47,116 nucleotides of DNA. Source: Marivirga sp. ANT-B6. Its GTDB lineage: Bacteria > Bacteroidota > Bacteroidia > Cytophagales > Cyclobacteriaceae. The notes beneath the pieces are model-generated. The model saw only the letters and a list, made by a program, of their open reading frames with translations. It was not told the origin of the DNA and did no database searches. A program made the position numbers and the translations under genes. Positions 1 to 8,264 of this stretch are shown piece after piece. The DNA is taken from NCBI GenBank assembly GCA_001683905.1, contig LXQK01000017.1, forward strand, positions 49,564 through 96,679, written 5' to 3'. Within the stretch, counting starts at the first letter, position 1; each line of letters starts with the position of its first letter.

Positions 1-117
1 CATGTTATCGAATATGGAGCTCCTTTTAGAGCAGATCGCCAAATGAAACCTCACCCGGCATACCTTGAACTATTAAAAAGACTTGCAAAGGAATGCTTTG
101 AATGTTGTAAAAAATGA
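1..117 (+). CDS. C-terminal end of an unidentified protein (cut by window edge)
   Basis: Frame 1 is open from the first base to a TGA at 115-117 and encodes 38 residues, with 'GAPFRADRQMKPHPAYLELL' in the middle and a Cys-rich end (ECFECCKK). The composition is protein-like (basic, amphipathic helix) and the frame closes cleanly, so this is probably the end of a real gene that starts outside the window. I do not recognise the family from so short a tail. It is followed by about 140 bases with nothing recognisable. Confidence 0.5.
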   Translation, partial: HVIEYGAPFRADRQMKPHPAYLELLKRLAKECFECCKK

Positions 118-252
118 TCCAGAAACTTCAAAATTTACATCTGACTGAGGAGCACTAATCTCTTGTAACCAACGGATTTAATCTTGAAGTCATCTATTGG
201 ACGAAAAGGTTCGTTATCAATTATTCAAAATCTGAGTTCGACTATCAGAAAC
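118..252. other. Intergenic stretch without recognisable content
   Basis: There is no ORF, promoter match or inverted repeat of note between the end of the partial gene and the REP-like hairpins. Together with the hairpins and the transposase remnant it makes up the roughly 520-base gene-free interval before the aldehyde dehydrogenase. Confidence 0.5.
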
Positions 253-260
253 CGGCACCC

Positions 261-337
261 CAAGCCCAGCGGGCTTGAATCCGAATAGCCCGTGATAACG
301 GGCGATGCATTAAATTACACCCCCAACCACGGGGTGT
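261..337. repeat. Three consecutive hairpins (REP-like) next to a RAYT remnant
   Basis: Three perfect inverted repeats lie in a row. CAAGCCC/GGGCTTG (261-267 and 271-277) has loop AGC. GCCCGT/ACGGGC (288-293 and 298-303) has loop GATA. ACACCCC/GGGGTGT (317-323 and 331-337) has a 7-base loop. They sit just 3' of a decayed REP-associated tyrosine transposase read on the minus strand. RAYT genes are known to be flanked by the palindromes they act on, so this is best read as the associated REP-like cluster. Whether the unit is repeated elsewhere in the genome cannot be seen here; no second copy was noticed in the window. Confidence 0.6.
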
Positions 338-352
338 TTGAACAAGGCATTA

Positions 353-568
353 TTACAGATATTTCTCCTCGAATTAAATATTGTGTTCTTTCAATAAATG
401 CATATATTCCTTTTCCTTCCTGTAAGATATTTTTCGATGATGTACTTCTCGATTCTATATATGTTCAATCAATAGGACTTTTTCTCTTACGCCATATGTA
501 AAAGCACCATAGCCATCTTGCCACCCTTTAAATTTTGGAAATAAATCAATGTCAGCCTTTGAAAGTGA
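353..568 (-). pseudogene. Decayed REP-associated tyrosine transposase (RAYT, Y1_Tnp/IS200-like) C-terminal fragment
   Basis: On the minus strand, one frame reads LFPKFKGWQDGYGAFTYG, then VREKVLLIEHI, a stop, NREVHHRKISYRKEKEYMHL, LKEHNI, a stop, and FEEKYL before a final TAA at 353-355. This matches the end of the RAYT/IS200-like family: a 'GWQDGYGAFTYS' block, an 'IxNQExHHK' block and a terminal 'I-E-F/Y-DEKYL'. Two in-frame stops (TAG 455-457, TAA 374-376) interrupt conserved positions, and upstream of about 568 another stop ends the similarity. The N-terminal two thirds, with the HUH motif, are missing, so it cannot be active. The ORF track entry at 292-501 on the plus strand is its shadow. 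Confidence 0.75.
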
Positions 569-639
569 TTATTGATATTTAAAGATGAACAAAAATTCGT
601 TGATGGCGCTTTTATCAGGAATGATGAAACAAAATTTTT

Positions 640-2016
640 ATGGAAGAAACTTCTTTAGCGCAAATCAGATCAATTTTAAACGAGCAACGAATCTTTTTTG
701 GTACAAATCAAACAAAGGCTACAGATTTTAGGCTTTTGGCACTAAAAAAGCTTAAACAAGCTATAGGAAAGTTTGAAAAACAGCTTACTGATGCGCTTTG
801 GAAAGATCTGCGGAAGTCGTATGAAGAAGCTTACCTGACAGAAATTAGTATTGTAAACCAGGAACTTGATTATCATATAAAGCATCTGAAAAAGTGGGCC
901 AAGCCTACGAAAGTATCTACCCCTGCCCACCTACTGCCCTCCAGCAGCAGGATCATACACGAACCTCTCGGTGTCGCACTCATTATTGCCCCATGGAATT
1001 ACCCCTTTCAACTGCTTATCAACCCATTAGTAGGTGCTATTTCGGCAGGATGCTGTGCTATTTTAAAACCATCTCCCGATACGCCTCATGTGGCCAAGGT
1101 GCTGGAAGCTATTATTCGTGATACTTTTCAGGAAAACCACGTACATGTTGTGCAGGGAGGGCGCGAGACCAATGAAATATTGCTGAAGCAAAAATTTGAC
1201 CTTATTTTCTTTACGGGAAGCTCAGCTGTGGGCAAGGTGGTCATGAAAGCCGCTGCCGAGCATCTGACGCCTGTAGTTTTGGAGCTTGGCGGAAAAAGCC
1301 CTTGTATCGTCGACGAAAGTGCTGACCTGGAGGTGGCTGCCAGACGCATCATCTGGGGCAAAACCATCAATGCGGGACAAACGTGTATAGCACCCGACTA
1401 TCTTTTTGTACATGAAGCCATTAAAGAGGATCTTATATCGAAAATGGAGGAAGCTATTGAATCGATGTTCGGAGAAAATGTGCAAGAAAGTAAATACTAT
1501 CCAAGGATTGTACATGAAAAAGCTTTCGATCGACTGACGAACTTGATGCAGGAAGGGAGGGTTAGATTAGGCGGCATAACAAACGCAGAAGACCTGTATA
1601 TTTCTCCGACTGTTATCGACCAGGTGCAGCCTGATCATAAGCTTATGCAGGAAGAGATTTTTGGCCCAATCCTTCCTATCATCACTTTTGTACGGGTAGA
1701 GGAAGCAACGGCTTTTATCAATGCCCAACCTAAACCCCTGGCGTTGTATTACTTTGGTGATGACGAAAAAGGAGAAGCGATTTTATCAAAAACAACTTCT
1801 GGAGGCGGCTGCATCAATGATGCGCTGATGCACATCTCAAACCATAACCTGCCCTTTGGAGGTGTCGGAAATAGCGGCATAGGCAAATACCACGGCAAAG
1901 AAAGCTTTCTAGCCTTCAGCAACCAGAGAGCTATTGTAAAAACACCCACCCTTATAGATCTACCATTTAAATATGCGCCATTTAAATATTTTACTTTTGT
2001 AAAAAAAATACTGTAA
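640..2016 (+). CDS. NAD(P)-dependent aldehyde dehydrogenase, class 3-like (fatty aldehyde/coniferyl aldehyde type)
   Basis: This 458-residue protein has the ALDH superfamily landmarks: 'PWNYPF' in the cofactor-binding half, 'ELGGKSP' with the general-base Glu, the nucleophile Cys in 'GQTCIAPDY', 'EEIFGPILPI', and 'LPFGGVGNSGIGKYHGK' near the end. The short N-terminus and the 'GxGxYHGKxSFxxFSxxR' ending are typical of class 3 enzymes, which oxidise medium- and long-chain aldehydes to acids. The AlkB gene starts 9 bases after the stop, so the pair is probably one transcript in which this enzyme removes the aldehyde formed from alkane-derived alcohols. The C-terminus (FTFVKKIL) is hydrophobic/basic and may give membrane contact, which is an inference. 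ATG start at 640; no clear Shine-Dalgarno. Confidence 0.93.
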   Translation: MEETSLAQIRSILNEQRIFFGTNQTKATDFRLLALKKLKQAIGKFEKQLTDALWKDLRKSYEEAYLTEISIVNQELDYHIKHLKKWAKPTKVSTPAHLLPSSSRIIHEPLGVALIIAPWNYPFQLLINPLVGAISAGCCAILKPSPDTPHVAKVLEAIIRDTFQENHVHVVQGGRETNEILLKQKFDLIFFTGSSAVGKVVMKAAAEHLTPVVLELGGKSPCIVDESADLEVAARRIIWGKTINAGQTCIAPDYLFVHEAIKEDLISKMEEAIESMFGENVQESKYYPRIVHEKAFDRLTNLMQEGRVRLGGITNAEDLYISPTVIDQVQPDHKLMQEEIFGPILPIITFVRVEEATAFINAQPKPLALYYFGDDEKGEAILSKTTSGGGCINDALMHISNHNLPFGGVGNSGIGKYHGKESFLAFSNQRAIVKTPTLIDLPFKYAPFKYFTFVKKIL

Positions 2017-2025
2017 ATTATCACC

Positions 2026-3072
2026 ATGAAAGATCTAAAATATCTACTGGCTTATTTGATTCCACTTTCCGGAGGGTTGGCGCTGGCTTATCAAGGTGTT
2101 TGGTCTTGGGCAACATTGATATTAGCCTTTATTATTATTCCCATCATCGATACATTTCTGCCCGGTACTACCCAAAATGTTCCTGAAGAAATGGAAGAGA
2201 GCCGTGCTAAGAACGTCTTCTTTGATGTTCTGCTGCTGGCGTGTGCTCCTATCTGTTTTGCACTCACATTTTTTTATTTGTATACGTTAAAAACCACCGT
2301 ACTTACCACTTTCGAGTTAGCTGGTCTAACAATGAGTATCGGCATTGTTTTGGGCGCTACAGGCATCAACGTAGCCCATGAACTAGGACATCGCCCGGGG
2401 AGATTGGAACAATCTTTTGCTAAAAGCATTTTGCTTTTGGTCCTCTATCAGCATTTTTTTATCGAACATAACAGGGGACATCATAAATACGTTTCCACAG
2501 ATGCTGATCCTGCCACAGCCAGAAAAAATGAAATGATTTATCAGTTCATTTTTCGGTCTGTTATTGGCCAATATATGGGTGCATGGAAGCTTGAAAAAAT
2601 TCGATTACAGCGTAGTGGTGATACAATATTGAGCTGGAAAAATGAAATGGTTCGGTTCTCGGTGTATCAAATGAGCTACCTTTTAGTTATAGCGGCTGCT
2701 TTCGGCATACAGTTGATACCATTTGCTATTGCCATTGCCGTAGTAGGGGTATTGCTCTTGGAAATCATCAATTATATAGAGCACTATGGCTTGAAAAGAG
2801 ATATACTGCCTTCCGGCCGTCCGGAACGTGTATTACCCAAACATTCATGGAACAGCAATCAGGATGTTGGTCGCATCATGTTGTTTGAGCTTACACGGCA
2901 CAGCGACCACCATTTTAAGGCATCAAGAAAATATCAGATTTTACGGCATATGGACGAAAGCCCCCAGCTGCCTACCGGCTATCCGGGCAGTATGCTGATG
3001 ACGCTAATCCCCCCCCTTTGGTTTGCTGTGATGAATAAGCGTCTGGAGAAGAGGGAACTAACCAGACATTAA
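2026..3072 (+). CDS. alkB: Alkane 1-monooxygenase, integral-membrane non-haem di-iron hydroxylase
   Basis: This 348-residue membrane protein carries the AlkB histidine motifs in order: 'HELGHRPG', 'HNRGHHKYVSTDADP', 'NYIEHYGLKRD' and 'RHSDHHFKASRKYQ'. Several hydrophobic segments precede and separate them (for example 'LAYLIPLSGGLALAYQG' and 'LLVIAAAFGIQLIPFAIAIAVV'). AlkB inserts oxygen at the terminal carbon of n-alkanes and needs rubredoxin and rubredoxin reductase; neither is present nearby. The length is at the short end of the family. The upstream aldehyde dehydrogenase is 9 bases away, suggesting co-transcription. The substrate range (alkanes or fatty acyl chains) cannot be told from sequence. 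The gene converges on dnaA. Confidence 0.93.
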   Translation: MKDLKYLLAYLIPLSGGLALAYQGVWSWATLILAFIIIPIIDTFLPGTTQNVPEEMEESRAKNVFFDVLLLACAPICFALTFFYLYTLKTTVLTTFELAGLTMSIGIVLGATGINVAHELGHRPGRLEQSFAKSILLLVLYQHFFIEHNRGHHKYVSTDADPATARKNEMIYQFIFRSVIGQYMGAWKLEKIRLQRSGDTILSWKNEMVRFSVYQMSYLLVIAAAFGIQLIPFAIAIAVVGVLLLEIINYIEHYGLKRDILPSGRPERVLPKHSWNSNQDVGRIMLFELTRHSDHHFKASRKYQILRHMDESPQLPTGYPGSMLMTLIPPLWFAVMNKRLEKRELTRH

Positions 3073-3125
3073 ATTTAGGGGAGCAAATATGAGAGAGGGT
3101 ATATGGGCAATTCGTAAAAACGGAC

Positions 3126-4559
3126 TTATACCGCCTTCATTTTCATCTTCTTCTTCAATTCATCCATAGAGGACCTGAATCGGGAGTCAGTTTCCATCAT
3201 ATCGTTGACAGATTGCACAGCATGAATAACGGTGCTATGATCGCGGCCACCAAAATGATAACCAATAGATTTTAAGGAATGATTGGTGTACTCTTTGGCA
3301 AAATACATAGCCGTCTGGCGGGCGATCACGATTTCCTTTTTCCGGGTCTTGGCTTTCATGTCGTCGGTAGAAATCTTAAAATACTCCGAGATGGTTTTTT
3401 GAATAAAGTCCATGCCTACTTCGGTTTCGATGTCGTGGACGATATTTTTTAAAGTTTGTTTGGCGAGTTCAAGGTCAATCTCTCTCCTGTTCAATGATGC
3501 ATGTGCAATTAAAGAAATAAGCACACCCTCCAGCTCACGGATATTTGTATCAACAGAATAGGCCAAATATTCCACCACCTCTTCAGGAATTGTAATGCCA
3601 TCAGACTCCATTTTTCTTAGGATGATAGCAATCCGGGTCTCGAAGTCAGGCTGTTGCAGATCGGCAGATAATCCCCACTTGAAACGGGAAAGCAACCTCT
3701 CCTGCAGCCCCTTTAAATCACGTGGAGGGCAATCACTCGTCATAATGATCTGCTTACCCGACTGGTGGAGATGGTTAAAAATATGGAAGAATATCTCCTG
3801 GGTTTTTTCCTTTCCCGAAAGAAATTGTACGTCATCGATAATCAGGATATCTACTTGCAGATAAAAGTTGGTAAACTCCTGGACATTATTATTTTTTAGT
3901 GCCTCGATAAATTGGTTCGTAAATTTTTCTGACGAGACATACAAAACAAATTTGTCGCGCAGCGTTTGCTTGATCTCATTGCCAATCGCCTGTACCAGAT
4001 GGGTTTTCCCGAGCCCTACAGGCCCATAGATCATTAATGGATTAAAGGATGTAATTCCCGGCTTACTTGCAACAGCAAAACCCGCAGAACGCGCCAGTCG
4101 GTTGCAATCTCCTTCAATATACGATTCGAAAGTATATTGCTGGTTAAGATGGGAGGTCTGGTAAAGATTGTCAATTGATTTTAGCGCAAAAGGACTTTTA
4201 TAATCATTATAGTTACTATTGCTGAAATTCGAGTTGTGCCCGTTATTTCTATTATTCGAATGGGTTGGGATATTGATGGTATAAGGCTTATTCTGCTCAT
4301 TTCCTTTATCTACGATAATGGAATACTCAAGCCTCCCTTCCTTTCCTAACTCTGAATCGATAGCTCTTCGTAACAGGGTAACATAATGCTCCTCCAGCCA
4401 CTCATAAAAAAATTGGCTTGGCACCTGTATAGTAAGTACAGCGTTGTCCAGTCTAATGGGAACAATTGGTGAAAACCAGGTCTTATAACTTTGGTCACCG
4501 ACTTGCTCCCTAATCATCTGAAGACAATTATTCCATACTGATACACAGTCAGATTGCAT
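3126..4559 (-). CDS. dnaA: Chromosomal replication initiator protein DnaA
   Basis: The 477 residues show the full DnaA architecture. Domain I begins 'VWNNCLQMIREQVGDQSYKTW'; domain II is a low-complexity Asn-rich linker (NNRNNGHNSNFSNSNYND); the domain III AAA+ ATPase has Walker A 'GPVGLGKTH' near residue 180 and Walker B 'ILIIDDVQFL'; domain IV carries the DNA-binding signature 'GGRDHSTVIHA'. DnaA-ATP binds DnaA boxes at oriC and opens the origin. The flanks (3073-3125 and 4560-4656) contain no cluster of TTATCCACA-like boxes, and dnaN or other origin-linked genes are absent, so the origin is probably elsewhere. The gene is monocistronic or followed only by convergent alkB. Confidence 0.98.
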   Translation of the reverse strand: MQSDCVSVWNNCLQMIREQVGDQSYKTWFSPIVPIRLDNAVLTIQVPSQFFYEWLEEHYVTLLRRAIDSELGKEGRLEYSIIVDKGNEQNKPYTINIPTHSNNRNNGHNSNFSNSNYNDYKSPFALKSIDNLYQTSHLNQQYTFESYIEGDCNRLARSAGFAVASKPGITSFNPLMIYGPVGLGKTHLVQAIGNEIKQTLRDKFVLYVSSEKFTNQFIEALKNNNVQEFTNFYLQVDILIIDDVQFLSGKEKTQEIFFHIFNHLHQSGKQIIMTSDCPPRDLKGLQERLLSRFKWGLSADLQQPDFETRIAIILRKMESDGITIPEEVVEYLAYSVDTNIRELEGVLISLIAHASLNRREIDLELAKQTLKNIVHDIETEVGMDFIQKTISEYFKISTDDMKAKTRKKEIVIARQTAMYFAKEYTNHSLKSIGYHFGGRDHSTVIHAVQSVNDMMETDSRFRSSMDELKKKMKMKAV

Positions 4560-4656
4560 GTTGGAAATTTAAGGATTAATTCTTTCCCTAATTTTTCAGG
4601 GGGAAACAAAAATGGTAAAAAAATAAGTAACAAAAAAATGTGAATTCGCTTGACAT

Positions 4657-5571
4657 TTAAAATATGCCGGTAAGGGAAGATTGCTCTATCCTCTTCCTAT
4701 TTTTTCTTTCAAAAATACAATCTATTCTTCCTAAATTAATGCCACCGAATCCAACTTGGTTGATATATACCACATGGCCATCTGGCGACAAAAGCTGCTC
4801 AGGTTGTTCTAAAAAGGTGTGGGTATGGCCACCAATAATCAAATCTATTCCGTTTACATTCTTCGCAAGCACCTGATCAGAAACCTTATTGGATTGGTAT
4901 TTAAAGCCCAAATGCGATAAGCATACAACAAAATGGCACCCATTTTCGCGAAGGGTCTTTACCATCTCCTGGGCTGTAGCTATCGGGTCCCGATACTTTG
5001 TCTTTCCAAAGTGCTTGTCAGCGACCAGCCCACTCAATTCAATCCCCAGGCCAAAAACACCGACTTTTATGCTACCTTTATCAAATATCTTATAGGGTTG
5101 AAAGGTGTCTTGGAGAATCGTCCCCTGAAAATCATAATTTGCTGTTAGAAAAGGGAATGATGCATGAGGCAATTGTCGGTGAAGTCCTTTTAAACCATTG
5201 TCGAAATCATGGTTGCCCAGGGTTGCTGCGTCGTAGCCCATGGCACTCATCAGCTTAAACTCCAGCTCACCACCATATAAATTGAAATATGGCGTTCCCT
5301 GAAAAATATCGCCAGCATCTAATAAAAGAACATGTTCCACATCTTCTCTAATCTTATCTATTACAGTAGCTCTTTTTGCCATGCCGCCCATGCCCCCATA
5401 TTTTTCATCGTCCTTTGGAAATGGGTCGATTCGCGAGTGCATGTCGTTGGTATGTAGTATCGTCAACTTTACAGGCTTGGTCGCTGCAAAAGATTCGAAA
5501 GGAAAGGAGGAAACACCCAATAGCGTAGTACCGAGTAGCGTCTTCTTTATAAAGCTGCGTCTGTCAGTCAT
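4657..5571 (-). CDS. Tat-exported metallophosphatase (catalytic domain of a 5'-nucleotidase, UshA type)
   Basis: This 304-residue protein opens with a twin-arginine signal (TDRRSFIKKTLLGTTLLGVSS). The calcineurin-like phosphoesterase motifs follow in order: 'HTNDMHSR', 'LDAGDIFQGTPY', 'LGNHDFDNG', 'CLSHLGFK' and 'IIGGHTHTFL'. These ligate the two metals that hydrolyse nucleotides or related phosphoesters outside the cytoplasm. In UshA and relatives a substrate-binding 5_nucleotid_C domain follows in the same chain; here it is absent and is encoded by the gene immediately upstream. The start lies 1 base after that gene's stop, so the two are tightly coupled. The protein probably acts in the periplasm as a complex with its partner. 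Confidence 0.93.
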   Translation of the reverse strand: MTDRRSFIKKTLLGTTLLGVSSFPFESFAATKPVKLTILHTNDMHSRIDPFPKDDEKYGGMGGMAKRATVIDKIREDVEHVLLLDAGDIFQGTPYFNLYGGELEFKLMSAMGYDAATLGNHDFDNGLKGLHRQLPHASFPFLTANYDFQGTILQDTFQPYKIFDKGSIKVGVFGLGIELSGLVADKHFGKTKYRDPIATAQEMVKTLRENGCHFVVCLSHLGFKYQSNKVSDQVLAKNVNGIDLIIGGHTHTFLEQPEQLLSPDGHVVYINQVGFGGINLGRIDCIFERKNRKRIEQSSLTGIF

Positions 5572-5572
5572 A

Positions 5573-6319
5573 TCAATCTTTTAAAATCACCCTACCTTCT
5601 ATTTGGGCAACTACCTTTTCTTGCCTTGCCTCGAGGTCCCGTATTTTTTCAATAATTACATCCCGTTGCTTAAGTTCAAGTTGCGCAACCACTTCTCCTT
5701 CTGACAGAAAAAACAGATAATCACCTCCATTGGCCAGATAATCAGAAATGGCTATGTGATAATCCTTTTTCTCATCGAGGGGTTGCCCTCCTATCATTAT
5801 TTCTACAGCTATCCCATCCGCTACAACCACGCTCGAATTTGAAACGGCCAGTGTCTTATTTATTGCAAGATAGTCGAACAACTTTTTTACCGTTGTTCCT
5901 TTCAATCTAAGGATGTAAACCAGGTTTTCAAATGGCATTAATTCATAAATATCTCTAAGTTTTATTTCTCCTGCAGGAAGAGGAGCTCTGATGCCGCCAA
6001 TGGTGATTACGCCCATATCAATAGGAATTCCAGCATACTTTTCACCTTTCTCCTGTAACACATCAACGATAAAGTTTGCTAATGAAGACTCAACGGGACC
6101 TTTCTCCAACAGGCCTGTACTACGTCCCAGTACTTCTTTCATTTTCTCCTGAAGCTGTTCTCTATACGGCTCAATATAAGCGTTGACAGCACTGTCAGGT
6201 TCTGCGCGAGCACTAATCGGAATAAGTTCTGGGCTTAATGCTACAGGCTGTAGTACCCGGTGCCCACAAGAAGTGAATAATAATAATCCAATACATTGAA
6301 AAAGCAGCTTCTTATACAT
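5573..6319 (-). CDS. Lipoprotein with 5'-nucleotidase C-terminal (substrate-binding) domain
   Basis: The 248 residues begin with a lipoprotein signal (LLLFTSCGH; lipid-modified Cys about residue 19). The remainder is the 5_nucleotid_C fold: 'LANFIVDVLQEKG' early, 'IGGIRAPLPAGEI' and 'YELMPFENLV' in the middle, and 'YHIAISDYLANGGD' towards the end. In single-chain 5'-nucleotidases this domain recognises the nucleobase and forms part of the active site. Here it is a separate envelope-anchored subunit, translated before the catalytic Tat protein (1-base gap). The domain order is thus the reverse of the fused enzyme. This split arrangement is, to my knowledge, found in other Bacteroidota. Confidence 0.9.
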   Translation of the reverse strand: MYKKLLFQCIGLLLFTSCGHRVLQPVALSPELIPISARAEPDSAVNAYIEPYREQLQEKMKEVLGRSTGLLEKGPVESSLANFIVDVLQEKGEKYAGIPIDMGVITIGGIRAPLPAGEIKLRDIYELMPFENLVYILRLKGTTVKKLFDYLAINKTLAVSNSSVVVADGIAVEIMIGGQPLDEKKDYHIAISDYLANGGDYLFFLSEGEVVAQLELKQRDVIIEKIRDLEARQEKVVAQIEGRVILKD

Positions 6320-6407
6320 CTTTTAAACCAGGTAATTCTCAAACTGCTAAAGTAATGAAAAGTGAATCTTCGGGGGCATTAATTCTGAAAAAGAAGCACA
6401 AAAATCT

Positions 6408-6425
6408 TAACTTTACCCAAAGTTA
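6408..6425. promoter_or_regulatory. Palindrome overlapping a putative -7 box upstream of mutA
   Basis: TAACTTT-accc-AAAGTTA is a perfect 7+7 inverted repeat. Its left arm continues as TAACTTTA, a 7/8 match to the Bacteroidetes -7 element TAnnTTTG, and the mutA ATG lies 15 bases after the right arm. It could be an operator over the promoter or a short 5' hairpin in the mRNA. No matching -33 TTTG was found, so the promoter call is weak; the palindrome itself is certain. Confidence 0.4.
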
Positions 6426-6440
6426 CACTCATGAGATCGT

Positions 6441-8264
6441 ATGAAGCATTTAAGCGAAGGGAATAAATTATTTACTGATTTTGCTCCGGCAGACAAAAGG
6501 GCCTGGAAAGAAAAGGTATTGGTTGAATTAGATGGAAAGCCCTACGAAGACCTTTGCTGGAAAACCGATGAAGGCTTCGTAATAGAGCCTTATTTTGATA
6601 AAAAAGATAGTGATCGGGTAAAATATCTCAAAGCTTACCACCACGCACTACAGCCCGACCCATTGCCTGGCCAGGGTCCGCGCTATTGGACTAATACAGA
6701 ACAGATTATTGTGACATCGGAAGTGGAAGCTAATCAACAGGCGCTTGCAGCATTGCAATCAGGCGCTGACGGGCTTTTATTTCTGATTCCTACGAAAAAA
6801 AAGACGTTTAGCCTGGAGGTTTTGCTCAGGGATATTTTGCTTCAATATTGTGCCGTTTCCTTCAGGGTAACGGGTAGCCCCATTGCGTTATTGACCGCCT
6901 ACACCGCCTATTTAGCACAACAAGGTGGCGATAACGAAGCAATTCAGGGAACGATTTTCCAGTCTACCGCTGGTGATTACATGGTCACAAAAGATGCTGG
7001 TTTCTATACAAAACTCCTGAAAGCTAAGCCGGAGAGTAAACATTTTAAACCTATATCGATAGATTTTACTGATTTTCACCACCAGGGGGGGCATGCTGTT
7101 CAGGAAATAGCCTTTGGCCTGCATGCACTGGTTGCGATATTGGATGCTGCCGCCAAAGAAAGTATACAGCCTGCCGTAATCTTTGCCAACATCAGTTTGC
7201 AAGTAGCTGTAGGAACTGATTATTTTAAGGAAATAGCGAAGGTGAAAGTCATTCGGATATTGGTATACGAGCTTGCCAGGATTTACAATGTTACAGGCCT
7301 ACAACCAGAGGAAATACATATACACTGCTACACTTCTTTATGGAGTAAAACCAAATTAGCTACCAGTGTGAATATGCTACGAAATACAACGGAAGCCATG
7401 GCCGCGATCTTAGGTGGCTGCAATGCGTTAACGATTCTCCCTCATGATGTGCTTACGTCGCATCCGACGGCTTTTTCTACACGGATTGCCCGCAATATAT
7501 CTAATATCCTCCGTGAAGAATCGCACTTCAACCTGGTGGTGGACCCATCGGCTGGTTCCTATTATCTGGAGCAGCTAAGCGACCATCTGATTCGGGAAAG
7601 TTGGTTACTATTCCAGGCTGTGGAGGCGAAAGGTGAATTTGGACAGGCACAGGCATTCATACGACAACAATTGGAAGCGTCGAGAGCGAGCAAAGCAAAG
7701 AAGGTAGCTACACGACAAAAAGTAATGGTAGGCACCAGCGACTATATTCATCCTGAACCCCTTCCAGAAGCTTTTTCAGGAGGGGACGTCAAAGATCTTG
7801 CTTCCCATATTCCCTTTAGAAGACTTGCCAAACATATGGAGGCGCTACGCTTAAAGACAGCTACAAATGCCGGTAGAAATATACCCAAAGTACTTGCTTT
7901 GCCTTTATCTCGCCATAAGATGGCTGAAATAAGGATGAGCTTTACAGCCCCTTATTTCTTGTGTGGTGGTTTTGAAACAGAAAAGGGAATGTTTGATGAC
8001 GATGATGAAAAAGGAATTGGGCAGCTTCTATCAACCGATGCTGATATCATCGTTTTTTGTGGTAGCGATGAAGAATATGCTGAAAAGATCCCGATGCTTT
8101 TAAAGCAAATAAAAGATCCCGAAAAATGGATTCTCGCCATAGCGGGGAATCCCGAAAAGCCGGGTATAAGGCAAGATGCCATTCATCATTATATTTATGC
8201 AGGCTCTGATATAGTAGAAACCATTACTTCACTACAAAACAGATTGTTGACACAAAAAACATGA
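6441..8264 (+). CDS. mutA: Methylmalonyl-CoA mutase, small (beta) subunit
   Basis: The 607-residue protein has the mutase TIM-barrel signatures ('[19 protein letters not shown]', '[20 protein letters not shown]', '[16 protein letters not shown]', '[12 protein letters not shown]') and a C-terminal flavodoxin-like domain. That domain lacks the cobalamin-binding DxHxxG motif, as expected for the non-catalytic subunit. It dimerises with the large subunit to interconvert methylmalonyl-CoA and succinyl-CoA. The length fits heterodimeric enzymes. The stop overlaps the start of mutB by 4 bases (ATGA), indicating translational coupling and balanced subunit synthesis. Confidence 0.96.
   Translation: MKHLSEGNKLFTDFAPADKRAWKEKVLVELDGKPYEDLCWKTDEGFVIEPYFDKKDSDRVKYLKAYHHALQPDPLPGQGPRYWTNTEQIIVTSEVEANQQALAALQSGADGLLFLIPTKKKTFSLEVLLRDILLQYCAVSFRVTGSPIALLTAYTAYLAQQGGDNEAIQGTIFQSTAGDYMVTKDAGFYTKLLKAKPESKHFKPISIDFTDFHHQGGHAVQEIAFGLHALVAILDAAAKESIQPAVIFANISLQVAVGTDYFKEIAKVKVIRILVYELARIYNVTGLQPEEIHIHCYTSLWSKTKLATSVNMLRNTTEAMAAILGGCNALTILPHDVLTSHPTAFSTRIARNISNILREESHFNLVVDPSAGSYYLEQLSDHLIRESWLLFQAVEAKGEFGQAQAFIRQQLEASRASKAKKVATRQKVMVGTSDYIHPEPLPEAFSGGDVKDLASHIPFRRLAKHMEALRLKTATNAGRNIPKVLALPLSRHKMAEIRMSFTAPYFLCGGFETEKGMFDDDDEKGIGQLLSTDADIIVFCGSDEEYAEKIPMLLKQIKDPEKWILAIAGNPEKPGIRQDAIHHYIYAGSDIVETITSLQNRLLTQKT

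Noticed and set aside
292-501. 69-residue plus-strand ORF in the left intergenic region
   Set aside because: It lies antisense to the RAYT remnant and across its hairpins, and its translation has no family character.
4560-4656. Replication origin beside dnaA
   Set aside because: No cluster of DnaA boxes or typical AT-rich unwinding repeats on either side of dnaA, and no dnaN or gidA/parAB neighbours.
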